Assembly (NCBI GenBank): GCA_023853785.1
Contig: JAJIRX010001034.1
Coordinates: forward strand, 16,064-80,063
Length of the DNA stretch: 64,000 nt
Source of the DNA: Psilocybe azurescens
Taxonomy: Eukaryota; Basidiomycota; Agaricomycetes; Agaricales; Agrocybaceae
Reading direction: 5' to 3'
In this document: positions 10,543-20,505 of the stretch, piece by piece
Position numbering within the stretch: position 1 is the first letter of the stretch
Layout: the number at the start of each line of letters is the position of its first letter
Made by a program: the position numbers and the translations under genes
The notes under the pieces: model-generated
The model's input: the letters and a program-made list of their open reading frames with translations, nothing else
What the model was told of the DNA's origin: nothing
The model's database searches: none

Positions 10543-11753
10543 GGTGTTGGGGGTGGACGGGCGGTGGGAGTAAAGTCAGAGCTGGGTAACGAACATAAGA
10601 AGAAACTGTGGTTGGAAGTTCGTCATGATCTAGAGAATATGTGAAAGTTGACGCTAAAGACAATGTCAGGGGATTTGCGGGCGGTGTTGAAGAGCTAGAA
10701 TTAAAAGACAAGCTGGTCGAGGAGTCGGGTTGAAGTATGTTGATTTCAACTCGATCCTCTATCTGCGAAAAACCTGATGGTGATTATGATGATGATGGTG
10801 TAGAATTCGAGCAGGACCACGCGCAAAAGTTGGAATGGTAGAGACGCGATTCGAGTTAGGATCGTGGATGGTAATGGTTTGGTCCTCGTTCCTGTAGTTG
10901 TGGACAATGCTTTCTGTGAGGACGTCAAAAGGTCGTCCAAACAGGATATCATATGCAGGTTTTCGGATGACGTGAACTTGCATGTATAGTGTGAGATCGC
11001 CAATGAGGAAAGGTACGTTTCTTGCAAGACCTAGAGACTGATCAATCGAGCCGTTCGCAGACTGCATATTGAGGAGAATAGTTGGATCGTATACAATGGA
11101 GAGTTCATGGCAGACTTCCTCGGACATGGCAATGATTTGACAGCCAGGATCGATGATGCATTCAATCTTCTGGTTATTGTCGACAAGGGGAAGAATGGAG
11201 CGTGAGTGCGATAGGATTCTTTTGCGACAACAAGCTGATCGTAAGTGGGAGTTTCGCCAGGTGGGAGGTTGCGGTAATATGTTTCAAAGGGATCTGGGAC
11301 AATAGTGGCGCCAATGGGTGGGCTGCGATGTTGACTAGAACTGAGAGCAAGAGCGGCATAGGGCAATTCTAATAAAGTATCAGTAAGTTCTTCTTCGATG
11401 TAGTTCTGTTGAGCGACTTCTAAATCTTTGTTAGCCATACGACGGGTAGTAACAGCTTCAGCGAATTTGCGAGCGCACTTCTGGTGATATCGAAAGGAGT
11501 TCTCTGTGAGTAATAGTAACAGGGGCATCGAGTGCTCGTTGGTAGACGGTATCAGCAATTTTGGAATCGTGGATTGAGGGAAGAGTGCGATAAGCTGCTT
11601 CAGTCTTCTTCGGAACAGTAGACTTGAAGCTGTAGGGGCAACGTGTGTACCAAAGTTTCGATCACGGGGTGGAGCATAGGAGGCGTCCGAAGCATTGCGA
11701 TAGGGGTGCTCAGGTTCTGGTGGATTAGGGATCGCAGGTGCTGAGTTTGGCAC
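10543..11753 (-). pseudogene. Gypsy-2 aspartic protease region
   Basis: The protease core is CIIDPGCQIIAMSEEV (Asp-Pro-Gly in place of the usual Asp-Ser/Thr-Gly, about 11125-11165), followed by NVPFLIGDLTLYMQVHV and ILFGRPFDVL, which match the flap and C-terminal parts of Gypsy retropepsins. The upstream part (11174-11753) is a Pro/Asn-rich linker. The linker and the core are in different frames. A Gly after the Asp is kept, but whether DPG is active is unknown. Confidence 0.78.
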
Positions 11754-11836
11754 AATCGAAGGCTTTGGAAGGGGGTTTGGAGGTGCGGCACTGTGGTTAT
11801 CTGACTGAATCTTTTGTGTAGGCTCCAGGTCCTCGT

Positions 11837-13031
11837 CTATGTTGACACTGGTACGCGTTCCCTCTGAGCTCTGGTTCGGATGATCGGGACAAATCCTGGT
11901 TTGTGCCTAGCCTTTAAGCTGAAAAGTTCCGCCTCGAGAGATGCAATACGGTCGGTAGCCGAGAGTTGAAAGACAGGTAGTGCAGGGAGTGATGGAATAG
12001 GCTCTGGGGCAGAAACTGTTGCCGAGGGTTCAATTAGAGCATGAAAGAGGGTTCCGGCTGCAAGTTGGTTTGGGTTTCGCCCGGTGCCACTCGTCAATTC
12101 GTTCACGGAGAAGAGTTCCTGGAATATCACGAGGTACAAAAGATCCCGAAGGAAGTACCACTTTCCCTTCAATATTACGCTTACATTTTCCCGCTCGAAC
12201 GTAGTCATTGACCAGTTCGCATTCACGGATCCAGTGGTCCTTGCCGCAGAAATTGCAGTTAGTGCTTCGACTCCCATTCGTAGGAGCTCCTGGTGATCGT
12301 CCTCGCGTTGTGTTAGCTTGACTGATAGCTTCAAGGATGGACTTTGTGAATTCCGTGAGTATGCTACCAAGTTGTTCCGTCTTGATAGGTACAGATTCCG
12401 CAATGTTGGCAGGAGATTGCGTGGACGGTGTCAGGGGAGTGGTATGCATAGCAGGACCATGGAGAACGGCGTGCAGCCCTCGTGAACCTGTACCATAGTG
12501 TAAGTGTCGTCTAAAAAGTGGTCCGGGAATTTTATGTGAAGTCTGCCAAGGACTTGAGACCAGAATGAGGCCGAAAAACCTCGAACATATGCATTGTATT
12601 GGTCAACAGTTCCAAGACGGCTCGTAGCTATGAGGTGTGTTGAGATAGCTTGGAATCGAAGGTGATAGTCAGAGAGATCAGCTAGTGAATGAATCCCAAG
12701 ACGCTGCCGTTCGCCGATAAGGAGGTCAAGGTCGGACACAGAGTATTTTCGTGTGTTGTCCGTATAACTGTCAATGATTGCTTTCTTGAAGAGTGCAAAG
12801 GTACCAATAGGAGGGAGTGCCGCTGAATTCAGGAACTGCTTCCCATAAATCAGCAGTAGCATAGTCAAGATACCGGAGTGCATGATCTTTGCACTCCTTG
12901 TCGTCAGTGATGCCAGAACGAGCAAGTAGGTAGTCGAGTTGTTCAAAGAAACGCTTGATTTCGGCAGGTTGTTTTGGATCAAATGTAGGGGCGCCACGGT
13001 CACCACGGATGGGCATTAAAGGAGTGGTCAT
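11837..13031 (-). pseudogene. Gypsy-2 gag
   Basis: It starts at 13031 with GDRGAPTFDPKQPAEIKRFF, typical of gag proteins of this lineage, continues in a second frame from about 12950 (FKKAIIDSYTD, LSDYHLRFQAIS) and a third from 12449. The third carries a zinc knuckle CNFCGKDHWIREC with spacing CX2CX3HX4C, one residue shorter than the canonical CX2CX4HX4C. The C-terminus has DRIASLEAELFSLKAR, a short coiled coil. At least three frame changes break it. Confidence 0.85.
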
Positions 13032-13330
13032 TGTTGGAGGGATTGTGTTCGGCCGAAGCGTAGATTTTGGAGGAGGGGATGGAGGGAGACCTGTATCTAA
13101 AATTGAAGAGGGTTTGCGAGAGCTTGAGGCTGGAAAATTTGGAGAGAGTATGTCGAAGGTGGCTCTATGAGGCCCTTCTGGGGACGAGGGAAGGTTATTG
13201 TGTTGGGCTTCGGGGCCAGGGACTTCAACAAAGAGTTCGGTTTGGGAGAGATCGTTTCGGAATGCGGCAGTTAGTTCTTCTCGGTAGGTAGGGAGGCGAA
13301 GGCGACGAGTGTTGGATGACTCAATCTTGA
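13032..13330. other. Gypsy-2 5' leader
   Basis: This ~300-bp untranslated leader lies between the primer-binding site and gag. I see nothing else in it. Confidence 0.5.
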
Positions 13331-13350
13331 ACCCCTCGCGGTGGGCTCCA
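13331..13350 (-). promoter_or_regulatory. Gypsy-2 tRNA primer-binding site
   Basis: Two bases inside the 5' LTR, on the minus strand, the sequence starts TGGAGCCCACCGCGAGGGG. It begins with the TGG that pairs with a tRNA CCA end. The matching tRNA was not identified by eye. Confidence 0.7.
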
Positions 13351-13352
13351 GA

Positions 13353-14208
13353 TGATGGGCCTACGACACGCTATGCCGTGCAGAACAAACAAAAAGAAAA
13401 AGAAGACACAGGGTGTCGCAATGTGCGGCTCCAAGGTTGCGAATGGGGGTTCAGGCTGTCCAACGAAGGGGGTCGCCTTTGGAGTGAAGCTCCTTGAGAG
13501 GGAACTAAGGGTTGAAAGGCGAAGTACGAAGTACGAATGGGACTGCAGAGCGAGCGAGGGCAGCAATGGACGATTTTTAACTGGGGTTGCAGACGGCGAA
13601 GGCAACACGACGGTGCTATCTGCGCTAAGAATTTTAGCTTTTCAAGTACAGCGAGATGGGGAGAAAAATGGTCTCTATATTCTGGTCTGTTCAAGTCAAA
13701 TACAAAATGTCTTTTATACTACAACGAAAACGTCTGAAATGACCAGGAAGGTGTCCAATATCGGCAAGCAAAAAAGAAGAGGGAGAGAAAAAAACGCGAA
13801 GAGCAAGTAGAAGTATTGTAAGAAACTAAGAAAGAAGGGGAAACCCACACCAGCCAATGATATAAACCTCGCAGATCGTCGTTTTGAGGTCCAGGATCAT
13901 GAATCATCAGGAATCGTCTTGTAGGTGCTGTTCAGGAAATGAGAGCACGATTTCGGAGCCGCTCTCATATTGTGTCGTATGGTATGCGATTTGCGAAGTT
14001 GATGAAACGTATTTTGTCGGCGTTATGGAGTCCGGGCGTTGCATTGGAAGCAAGGAGGAAGGGTTTGGGTTTTAGTGCGCGAAATGTTCGTTTCTATGTT
14101 GCATGTCTTTGGGTATCCTGTATTCTAAACGGGAATCGTGGCAGCGCCGGCCGGTCCGTGTCGTGCATTTTGGGGTTTTCCGTGGGTAGCGAGTAGCGAC
14201 GCTCATCA
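13353..14208 (-). repeat. Gypsy-2 5' LTR
   Basis: This 856-bp LTR has TG...CA ends and is the partner of 5841-6692. It drives minus-strand transcription toward gag. Confidence 0.95.
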
Positions 14209-14212
14209 CCGA
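14209..14212. repeat. Right target-site duplication of Gypsy-2 (CCGA)
   Basis: This CCGA is the partner of 5837-5840 and lies directly before GGAATGTGCAAACC of repeat A/B. Confidence 0.88.
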
Positions 14213-14455
14213 GGAATGTGCAAACCATGTCCTGGCCAGAGCAACCCTGACGTGCGATGGATATATGGGGTATGTACCCATCAAGTGGTTGGATTGCCTC
14301 CATTCACTGGCCCATATAATATGGTACAGTGTGGATTGCTATTTAAAGATAGGATACATTGGGCGGCTCAAAGGAATTATTGAATCCATATGGAATGCTA
14401 CACTGTAATTGTACTTTGTATCATATACTATACTACAGTGTAACATCAGTATGTG
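14213..14455 (+). repeat. Unknown repeat A/B, copy 1, right part
   Basis: These ~243 bp are the end of the A/B repeat and match 21572-21815 in reverse. They end ...CATCAGTATGTG. The last part also serves, on the minus strand, as the 3' end of the NACHT reading frame. A shorter relative is at about 36335-36500. Confidence 0.85.
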
Positions 14456-15883
14456 AATACAGAAATGGGAAGCTTCCTCATGCATTTTACTGGGATCAAT
14501 GAAAAATTGACAAGACCGGATTGGATCGATGAGGAAGTCGGTGAACGAGGCATGAAGAAACTTGATGGGCTTGTTGTTGTCTGAGGCATCCACAACCGAC
14601 AGTATGTCAATTAGGAGAAGCTGAACAGTGCCTGGGGTAAGTTGCATGAACTCCGCCAGATCATTGACTACCACAGGTTTAACCTTAATTTTGGTCAATA
14701 CAAAAGCCACCCCTAGAATTTGCAAAACTGCTTTGACATCTTTCACGCCAGAGAGGATACTGATATATAGAGCATCAAGTTGTGCGTATGGCCTATCGTC
14801 GCTGAGCGGAAGGAGGCCTTGAATGACTTTAAGGCGATCAAGTGGATTGTATTGAGGAGAGGACACATATCTGACCGTGGCTGCATAGATGAATTGACCT
14901 GATGATTTTGCAACCAATTCGGTGATATCTTTCTTCGATGGCCATGAATCTGGGAGATGGGCACGCATGATGTGTGTCTCTCGTATGTCACGAAACGAAT
15001 CTATCAGATATATCCAGATATCTTTGTCTGGCTGGTAGGTATCGTCGAGTGCAAGACGAAAAGTCAGAGTGTGGAGAGGGGCAACAGAAAATGATGTGGT
15101 GAGATGATACTCTGGTCGGCTGGCAATGAGAAGTCTGAAGGGAAGATCCGAGCGATGATGTTGGAGTGCATTCGAGATGGTGTTTAAAATTGTGTTCTGA
15201 ACATCTGCTCCATTGCATTCGTCGAGACCATCGATGATGATTAGACTAGGAAACGGTGTAGCAGATATGAAGCGTCCGGTGTTGGCAAGCTGAAGAAGAG
15301 GGTCGAGGAACAATGTGCGAAATTGAGTATCAAAATTGAACTGAAAGACTGCTGGGTTGTTATTGATAACTGCTTCGATTATTGGCCGGGATTCGGGAAT
15401 GTGTAACCATAATTGGTAAACAAACGTCGCGACGAAAGCCTTTTCGTTGTTTCGCCTGAGATCTGACCTAGAGAAAAAGAAACTAGCGAGAAGGCGATTC
15501 TCTGCGGCGCATAATTCTGCGAAGGTCTGGGCGATCGCCGATTTGCCTGCACCTGCCGGACCATAAAGCCAAAGTACGAAGTTATCCCATCCAACCTCCC
15601 CAATAAACCAATCCATGAGTTTCTGAAGGACGGCGGTACGAGTATTTGGGTGGCATTTGGGAGGATTGAATCGCTCGCCCGAGTTATGGAGTGCGCCGAG
15701 AGATGATGCTTCCAGCAATCGTTTGATGGCTGTATTCATGCATCGATTGTATTTGAGGACAATACACAGCGAGTGAGGGAGCCACATACCTTCGGACGAT
15801 GGAGTATGATGGTGCTCGTGGTGCTCGTTGTTCTCAGTGAAGGTTCCTCCATTTATCAAGACATTGTTTGAATTTCGAAACAT
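14339..15883 (-). CDS. NACHT-type STAND NTPase, C-terminally truncated
   Basis: The 514-residue frame encodes a NACHT NTPase of the large NLR-like family of mushrooms, thought to act as signalling switches in self/non-self recognition. An N-terminal INGGTFTE motif (residues 10-17) is followed by Walker A GPAGAGKSA (about residue 108), Walker B SLIIIDGLDEC (about 212), the sensor-like RLLIASRPEYH, and winged-helix/helical parts to IKFLHASFTDFLID. The usual C-terminal repeats (ANK, WD40 or HEAT) are absent: the last ~39 codons come from repeat A/B. A probable 60-nt intron (15730-15789) lies in frame, so the spliced protein would be ~20 residues shorter. This is the only long undisturbed host-type ORF here. 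Confidence 0.85.
   Translation of the reverse strand: MFRNSNNVLINGGTFTENNEHHEHHHTPSSEGMWLPHSLCIVLKYNRCMNTAIKRLLEASSLGALHNSGERFNPPKCHPNTRTAVLQKLMDWFIGEVGWDNFVLWLYGPAGAGKSAIAQTFAELCAAENRLLASFFFSRSDLRRNNEKAFVATFVYQLWLHIPESRPIIEAVINNNPAVFQFNFDTQFRTLFLDPLLQLANTGRFISATPFPSLIIIDGLDECNGADVQNTILNTISNALQHHRSDLPFRLLIASRPEYHLTTSFSVAPLHTLTFRLALDDTYQPDKDIWIYLIDSFRDIRETHIMRAHLPDSWPSKKDITELVAKSSGQFIYAATVRYVSSPQYNPLDRLKVIQGLLPLSDDRPYAQLDALYISILSGVKDVKAVLQILGVAFVLTKIKVKPVVVNDLAEFMQLTPGTVQLLLIDILSVVDASDNNKPIKFLHASFTDFLIDPIRSCQFFIDPSKMHEEASHFCIHILMLHCSIVYDTKYNYSVAFHMDSIIPLSRPMYPIFK
15730..15789 (-). other. Probable in-frame 60-nt intron in the NACHT gene
   Basis: On the minus strand the stretch starts GTATGTGG and ends AATACAG, with CTCAAAT as a possible branch site. 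Its length is a multiple of three and it has no stop, so the frame stays open either way. The encoded 20 residues (MWLPHS...MNT) look unlike the flanking protein. Confidence 0.7.
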
Positions 15884-16419
15884 CGTATAAGGAACTGATA
15901 TGTGTTATGACTGAGCGCGGAGGGCGTTGGCGTGCTCTCAGATCCTGGTCTGGCGCAAGAAGCTTAGTTGGTGACTCTCAAGGGAACTGAATCAAATACG
16001 ATGAGAACACATGGAAAGGTGTCAATGTGCAAAAACAACACGATGTTTTCATTAGTGCTTTTCATCACAATGCAGAGCTTCCCTTGTTATTTTAGGACTA
16101 AGGCTAACGCTCCTTACCAGTTAATCGGACTGCAGAAATTCGTTATCGGGTCTTTGTCGTTGAAGGCGACGAGCCCTGTCTTTCCATATTCTCAATATCC
16201 ACTGTAAAGTATAATATGATTTGGCGTAAGCAGTACCAGCCGGTATCTACATAGGCGGCCTCTGTCTTGCCTCATGACGCATCCATCGTACAGGTCGCGC
16301 AGTCGCTCGTATTTGGAAATGATGGATATATAAATATAACATATGCACAGCAGCTGCACGCTCCCTGCGGCTTCATTCTACGTGGAATTACTTACTCAAG
16401 CTGATATTAGCGACATGCA
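15884..16419. other. Intergenic region upstream of NACHT
   Basis: No coding region was recognised. A TATATAAATATAAC stretch occurs near 16325, but it has no evident gene to serve. The region should contain the minus-strand NACHT promoter. Confidence 0.35.
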
Positions 16420-16590
16420 AATGTGCAGCTTCCTCGTGTTTTTGCTGCTGTCAATAGCAAAGTGTCAACACCGCACTGAATCGAAAAGGTAGTCGGTGAA
16501 AGATGCATGCAAAAATTTGATCGGTTCCCAATTATTTGAGATATCAACAACCGACGGGAAATTGAGGAGCTGAATAACGACGGGCTTTGC
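16420..16590 (-). pseudogene. Second NACHT fragment, fused to the Sec61 pseudogene
   Basis: The translation reads KPVVIQLLNFPSVVDISNN then EPIKFLHASFTDYLFDSVRC, close to the 14.3-15.9 kb NACHT gene (SVVDASDNNKPIKFLHASF). After a TGA near 16474 the similarity goes on in shifted frames (HFAIDSSK, then HEEAAH) to about 16420. It is thus a decayed ~170-bp piece of a related gene. It is joined in frame to Sec61 alpha sequence at about 16590 without an intron signal. Confidence 0.8.
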
Positions 16591-17773
16591 AGCTGCGGCC
16601 GGGATCACGCGCTTCAGCCCCTTGTGCATCGAGCCTTTGCAATGGCTGGCAATGACCTGGTGGGTGCGGGAGGGAATTATCATGCAGGTTAAACTTTAAA
16701 TACGAATAGAGGGAAGATGTGGAGAAGGAAATAAAAGGAATGGAGGGGGTGAATAGATACGTGGTGTGGGCGTGGCGTGGCGTTGGAGACGTGGAAATAG
16801 GGACCAGAAAACCCAACGCAAATGAGCGACAAGAAAACTTACTAAACAGTGCACATACACTCAGCATGAAGACGATGTAGATTGCGGTCTGCATCGGGAC
16901 TAGGACGGCTTCCTTGAGCGTGTGCGGTGGCGACATGCAGTATGCGATCCCGCCTGTCACGCGCAGTTGCGGCGAGTCTTCAAAGGGCTGTAGATCAGAG
17001 GGGAGGTAACAAGGAGCAACAGAACGGTAAAAATGTCAGCCAAATCCCAACATCCGTAGAAAAAACAACACAAAAACAACCTCTCAAACACATAAAATCT
17101 TAACCCACAAGTTCCGCAGGAACCTCGTCCGGCCACTTCACAGTGGTAGGGGAACGCCTTCCACATGATCAACTCTGAGACATTGGTCGCAATGAACAGG
17201 CTGATGCACGATCTGAGACCGTATCCCGTCTGCAGAAGCTCGTCCGGAGGAGGACGATGAGCACAGCGACGATGAGCTGGATAATCGGCCACAGGCAGAC
17301 CCTGGCCCCAAGGTCCGACGGCTGGCCGTGGAGCCCTGTGAGCACATAGACGGTCACTTGGCCAAGCACGATGATGAGAGCGAAGACTGCAAAATTTAGT
17401 CAGTATTTGTGCTTTGCGCGTGCGCATATATAGATGACGATGAAATTGAAGAAAAGCAAGAGAAGGGAGTGGATGGAGGAGAGTTGAAATGTACACGACA
17501 TAATACAACACGAAACTCACGTTTATGAGCACCACTGAACGCGCAATCTTCCTTAAGACTGAAATAGACATCGATAAAATTCACACCCACCAAAAGCTGC
17601 ATGATTATTTCCGAAATGATAACAGGTGTGATACCAAATTCCATGAGCGTTCCACGGTTGGAGGCGAGGATGACCCGCATATAGTAGAGCGAGTCGGGAG
17701 AGTCGGAGAACATAATACCAAACTGGGGCACGGGGAGCACACCGGGACGATAAGGAGTATTACCGCTGCTCAT
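16591..17773 (-). pseudogene. Sec61 alpha (translocon channel) pseudogene fragment
   Basis: Sec61 alpha is the ER protein-conducting channel. Exons recognised on the minus strand are: QFGIMFSDSPDSLYYMRVIL to [13 protein letters not shown] (17700-17521); [18 protein letters not shown] to GRG (17386-17120); [16 protein letters not shown] to CALFS (16990-16845); and VIASHCKGSMHKGLKRVIPAAAA (about 16660-16591). Introns are kept (17387-17520; donor near 16843, acceptor near 16660), so this is not a processed retrocopy. The first exon, about 110 internal residues and the whole C-terminus are missing, and a frameshift lies near 17255. The end is fused to NACHT sequence. Confidence 0.9.
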
Positions 17774-17792
17774 AGTGTTTTTTGGTTGAATG

Positions 17793-17915
17793 CGACTTTG
17801 TGGTATGAGGGTCAGTACGCGCTGTGTGGGGTTAGGAACAGAAGGAAAATGTACTTTGTGATCAGGTGAGGAAACTTCTGGTAGTATCGGTAAGAAAAGC
17901 CGGACGAGGTTGAGG
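17793..17915 (+). repeat. Repeat shared with 19471-19595, copy 1
   Basis: A block starting TATGAGGGTCAGTACG and including ACTTCTGGTAGTAT and AAAGCCGGACGAGGT recurs in the same orientation about 1.68 kb to the right. Similarity is moderate by eye. Copy 1 is directly upstream of the Sec61 pseudogene, so the repeat may be the duplicated 5' flank of that gene. Confidence 0.65.
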
Positions 17916-18278
17916 AACCTAACTGGACGTTATATGTCAGCAATGCTTGCAGGAACGAGGAGAGGAGAGAGAATACAACAACAGTACGGTCACCAGCAGC
18001 ACCCCGAGTGTTCGTCCCTGCCCATGCCCAACGCCGCGGAGCTGCAGTAGTTGCAGCATTTTTCGCTCATGGCGTTGACGTCATTGCTGCAAGATGCGAA
18101 GCAGCAGCTGCAGTTGAAGAAGGGGAAAAGACCAGATCTTTGAACATTTGAACCCCCGCCGTATTCGGCATCTCCGTCCTGCTCGTGGTCCCCTGATGTA
18201 CCTAACCCCTAACCCACGCATCTCCACGCCTGTCGCGGTTAAGAGCCCTCTTCTTCCTGTCCCTCATGTCCCTCCTCC

Positions 18279-18767
18279 TTGTCTTTGTCTTCGCCAAATG
18301 CCCGCCCCAACCTACACTCGCCACGCCATCAGCGCATCGCGTCCTCGGACGTTAAAGTACTTGTGTACTTCCACCGCACCGTCATGTATGGCGTCGAGAA
18401 GCGGTATAGAGCCAAGATAGCGCGCGCTGCTACTGCCGCTGCCTCTACGATGTCCTTTGCGCCTGCTGTTAGTGTAGAGGATAATGATGATAGCCTCACG
18501 ACCCCACCTTCGACGTTGGCTTCGAGTACAACTTTGGCCCCAGATTTGAAGTATTGCTGTAGATCTGGGATCCATGTCACTGGTGCCCAGAGCTCGAGTT
18601 GCTTCGGCCGCTTCCCCCTCGTCGAGGACAACGACGACCCCGCTACTGCGAAGGATGACGACTCCGACCACATCTTCCCGTGTTTCAACCGCACATTCTC
18701 GTCCGCTGAGCGCATGCAGCGCATGCTAAGCTCGAAGTCCATGACGTGCTCCACGCCATTCGATTGA
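18279..18767 (+). CDS. Unidentified ORF, 162 codons
   Basis: The translation includes VKVLVYFHRTVMYGVEKRYRAK, an acidic stretch VEDNDDPATAKDDDSDH and FNRTFSSAERMQRMLSS. In another frame the same strand continues with VLHAIRLKGFLMMQGVPEAKLD (18746 onward) and a Pro-rich end, so one frameshifted gene spanning ~18.28-19.1 kb is possible. I do not recognise a domain. The minus strand is also open here, which lowers confidence. Confidence 0.3.
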   Translation: MSLSSPNARPNLHSPRHQRIASSDVKVLVYFHRTVMYGVEKRYRAKIARAATAAASTMSFAPAVSVEDNDDSLTTPPSTLASSTTLAPDLKYCCRSGIHVTGAQSSSCFGRFPLVEDNDDPATAKDDDSDHIFPCFNRTFSSAERMQRMLSSKSMTCSTPFD

Positions 18768-19109
18768 AGGGCTTCTTGATGATGCAGGGTGTGCCGGAGG
18801 CCAAGCTCGATGTGCAATTCTCTGGGGGTCGCGTGGTGGGTGTACGTCGGTTGAAGAGCAAAGAAGACGAGGAGGATGAGGATAGGCAAGTGATGGATGA
18901 GGTCGAATGCGAGACCCGCAACATCCAGCTCAGGCAGCAAGAACCCGCGCCCCTTCCCGTCCCTGCTCCGTCCCTAACGATGCCGAGGCACCCGCCCCCC
19001 CCCATCCGATCCGATCCCGATCCTCCACCACTCTCCCCGAAACCGGACACTCGTACTCATGTCTTTGACGCAGCAGTGGCAGCCACTCCCTACCTATCCC
19101 ACATATAAC

Positions 19110-19986
19110 ACCCTACACAACGAAAGGTCCCCGCCGTTCGGGTTTTCGGTTCGAATTAGCGCTGTGGATCTCTCTCTCTCTATGCTCCATTTTACGCTCT
19201 ATGTGCATGACCCACGATGCTCGACGCTCGAATGTCATCACAATCTGGACATCACAATAATTATTCACTACATGCAAGCTATGCACATGCAACCTGCATC
19301 TCTCCCTCGCCTTCTGTTTTCCGCATTTATTTGTTATTGGTAATGATCTTATCGAGAATCAGGACCCGGTGTAGCGCGGCGCTGGCTGGAGGGGTACACG
19401 TCGACGATATTATTAACTAAGAACATTTAATACATGGTAACGACGACCCCCACCCACATCTTTGCACCTTGTGATATGAGGGTCAGTACGTGTTGTGTGG
19501 TGTTTAACGAAGGGAAACGTACTTTGCGATCGATGAGGACACTTCTGGTAGTATGGGTAAGAAAGGCCGGACGAGGTGGGCTAGTACGAAAAAGGGAGAG
19601 ATGGAGGAATAAGGGTGCGGAAGGCGGTGAGCAACCAAGAGGATAGTCCGAGCGATACGAGGACAGGTGTAAAACAAAGAACTAGAAATGAAGGAACGCA
19701 GGAACGCAGGAACGCAGGAAAGAGACTGCAGAAGATACCAAATGACCTAATCATTTGTCAGCATGTTCGGTGACCCGAAGCCGTATAACTCAATCAAAGA
19801 CGCACAAGCCACCCGATCAGTTATATGGGGCTCCGACTGTCGCTTTGTGTACAAAGTCATATATGTTTATCTGTTTCAAAATCATAGTTATCGTGAGTTT
19901 CAGATTATCTAGTACGAATCGGCTCGTGACACACTCTCCAGGGATTTCTGTAGCACGTATACCGCCAAATTGTCCCGGCAGAACAG
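19110..19986. other. Region without a recognised gene
   Basis: It holds the second copy of the repeat noted at 17793 and a small tandem array (GGAACGCA, three times, near 19695). Nothing else was recognised. Confidence 0.35.
19471..19595 (+). repeat. Repeat shared with 17793-17915, copy 2
   Basis: It shares TATGAGGGTCAGTACG, ACTTCTGGTAGTAT and AAGGCCGGACGAGGT with copy 1. It has no Sec61 exon beside it. Confidence 0.65.
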
Positions 19987-20505
19987 GTGGTCTATGATGA
20001 CGGTGGTAGAGCAATGGAATTACGCAGGGTAATGAATGAACTGTCTGTTTCTGCGGTTAAATATCTCCCTCTTTATTCTGGTGGTAAATTATCAGTCTTC
20101 TTCAGAAATACATATTTTGTAACATCTATAAGAAAAATTACCGGGTACATATTGAGCGGCAAGGATCCTCCAGGCTTTATCCCACCTGAACCAATAACTA
20201 AAGCTGCTACCGCCAAGAGTAACCTTAATTGTTTATATACTGAAAATGAATGCTACTTACTTCAGTATTTAGGTTGTTCATTCAAGAAAGCTATCCGAGT
20301 CGAAGAAACAGCTTCAAAGGAAATTCTTTACATGAAAACAGCTGATGAACAATTCATTTCATACAGTTCACCAGCTCATACCAAGTCCACCAATGATGTA
20401 AATCAAGTTCCGTCTCATCAAATCGAATGCAATACTGCAGATTGGGATGGGTGGCCAGATAACGATTTTTGTCAAAATTTTACCTGGAAGGAAGTCAAAA
20501 CTTGA
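19987..20505 (+). CDS. Unidentified ORF, 172 codons
   Basis: The frame is open for 172 codons (MELRRVMNELSVSAVKYLP onward) with mixed composition and a C-terminal NTADWDGWPDNDFCQNF. I recognise no family and see no clear splice sites, so it could be chance or a diverged gene. The AT-richer codon use differs from the GC-rich stretch to its left. Confidence 0.3.
   Translation: MVYDDGGRAMELRRVMNELSVSAVKYLPLYSGGKLSVFFRNTYFVTSIRKITGYILSGKDPPGFIPPEPITKAATAKSNLNCLYTENECYLLQYLGCSFKKAIRVEETASKEILYMKTADEQFISYSSPAHTKSTNDVNQVPSHQIECNTADWDGWPDNDFCQNFTWKEVKT

Larger units (their letters stand above)
5841..14208 (-). mobile_element. Full-length Ty3/Gypsy LTR retrotransposon (Gypsy-2)
   Basis: It has two LTRs in direct orientation (5841-6692 and 13353-14208), a 4-bp TSD, a likely primer-binding site and a purine tract. 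Minus-strand gag, protease, RT, RNase H and integrase lie in Ty3/Gypsy order. It is inserted in repeat A/B. The LTRs differ by roughly ten substitutions and about eight small indels (counted by eye), so the insertion is fairly young, yet the internal coding region shifts frame many times. The element is not related to Gypsy-1 at the LTR level and its RT active site reads YIDD rather than YMDD. Confidence 0.95.
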
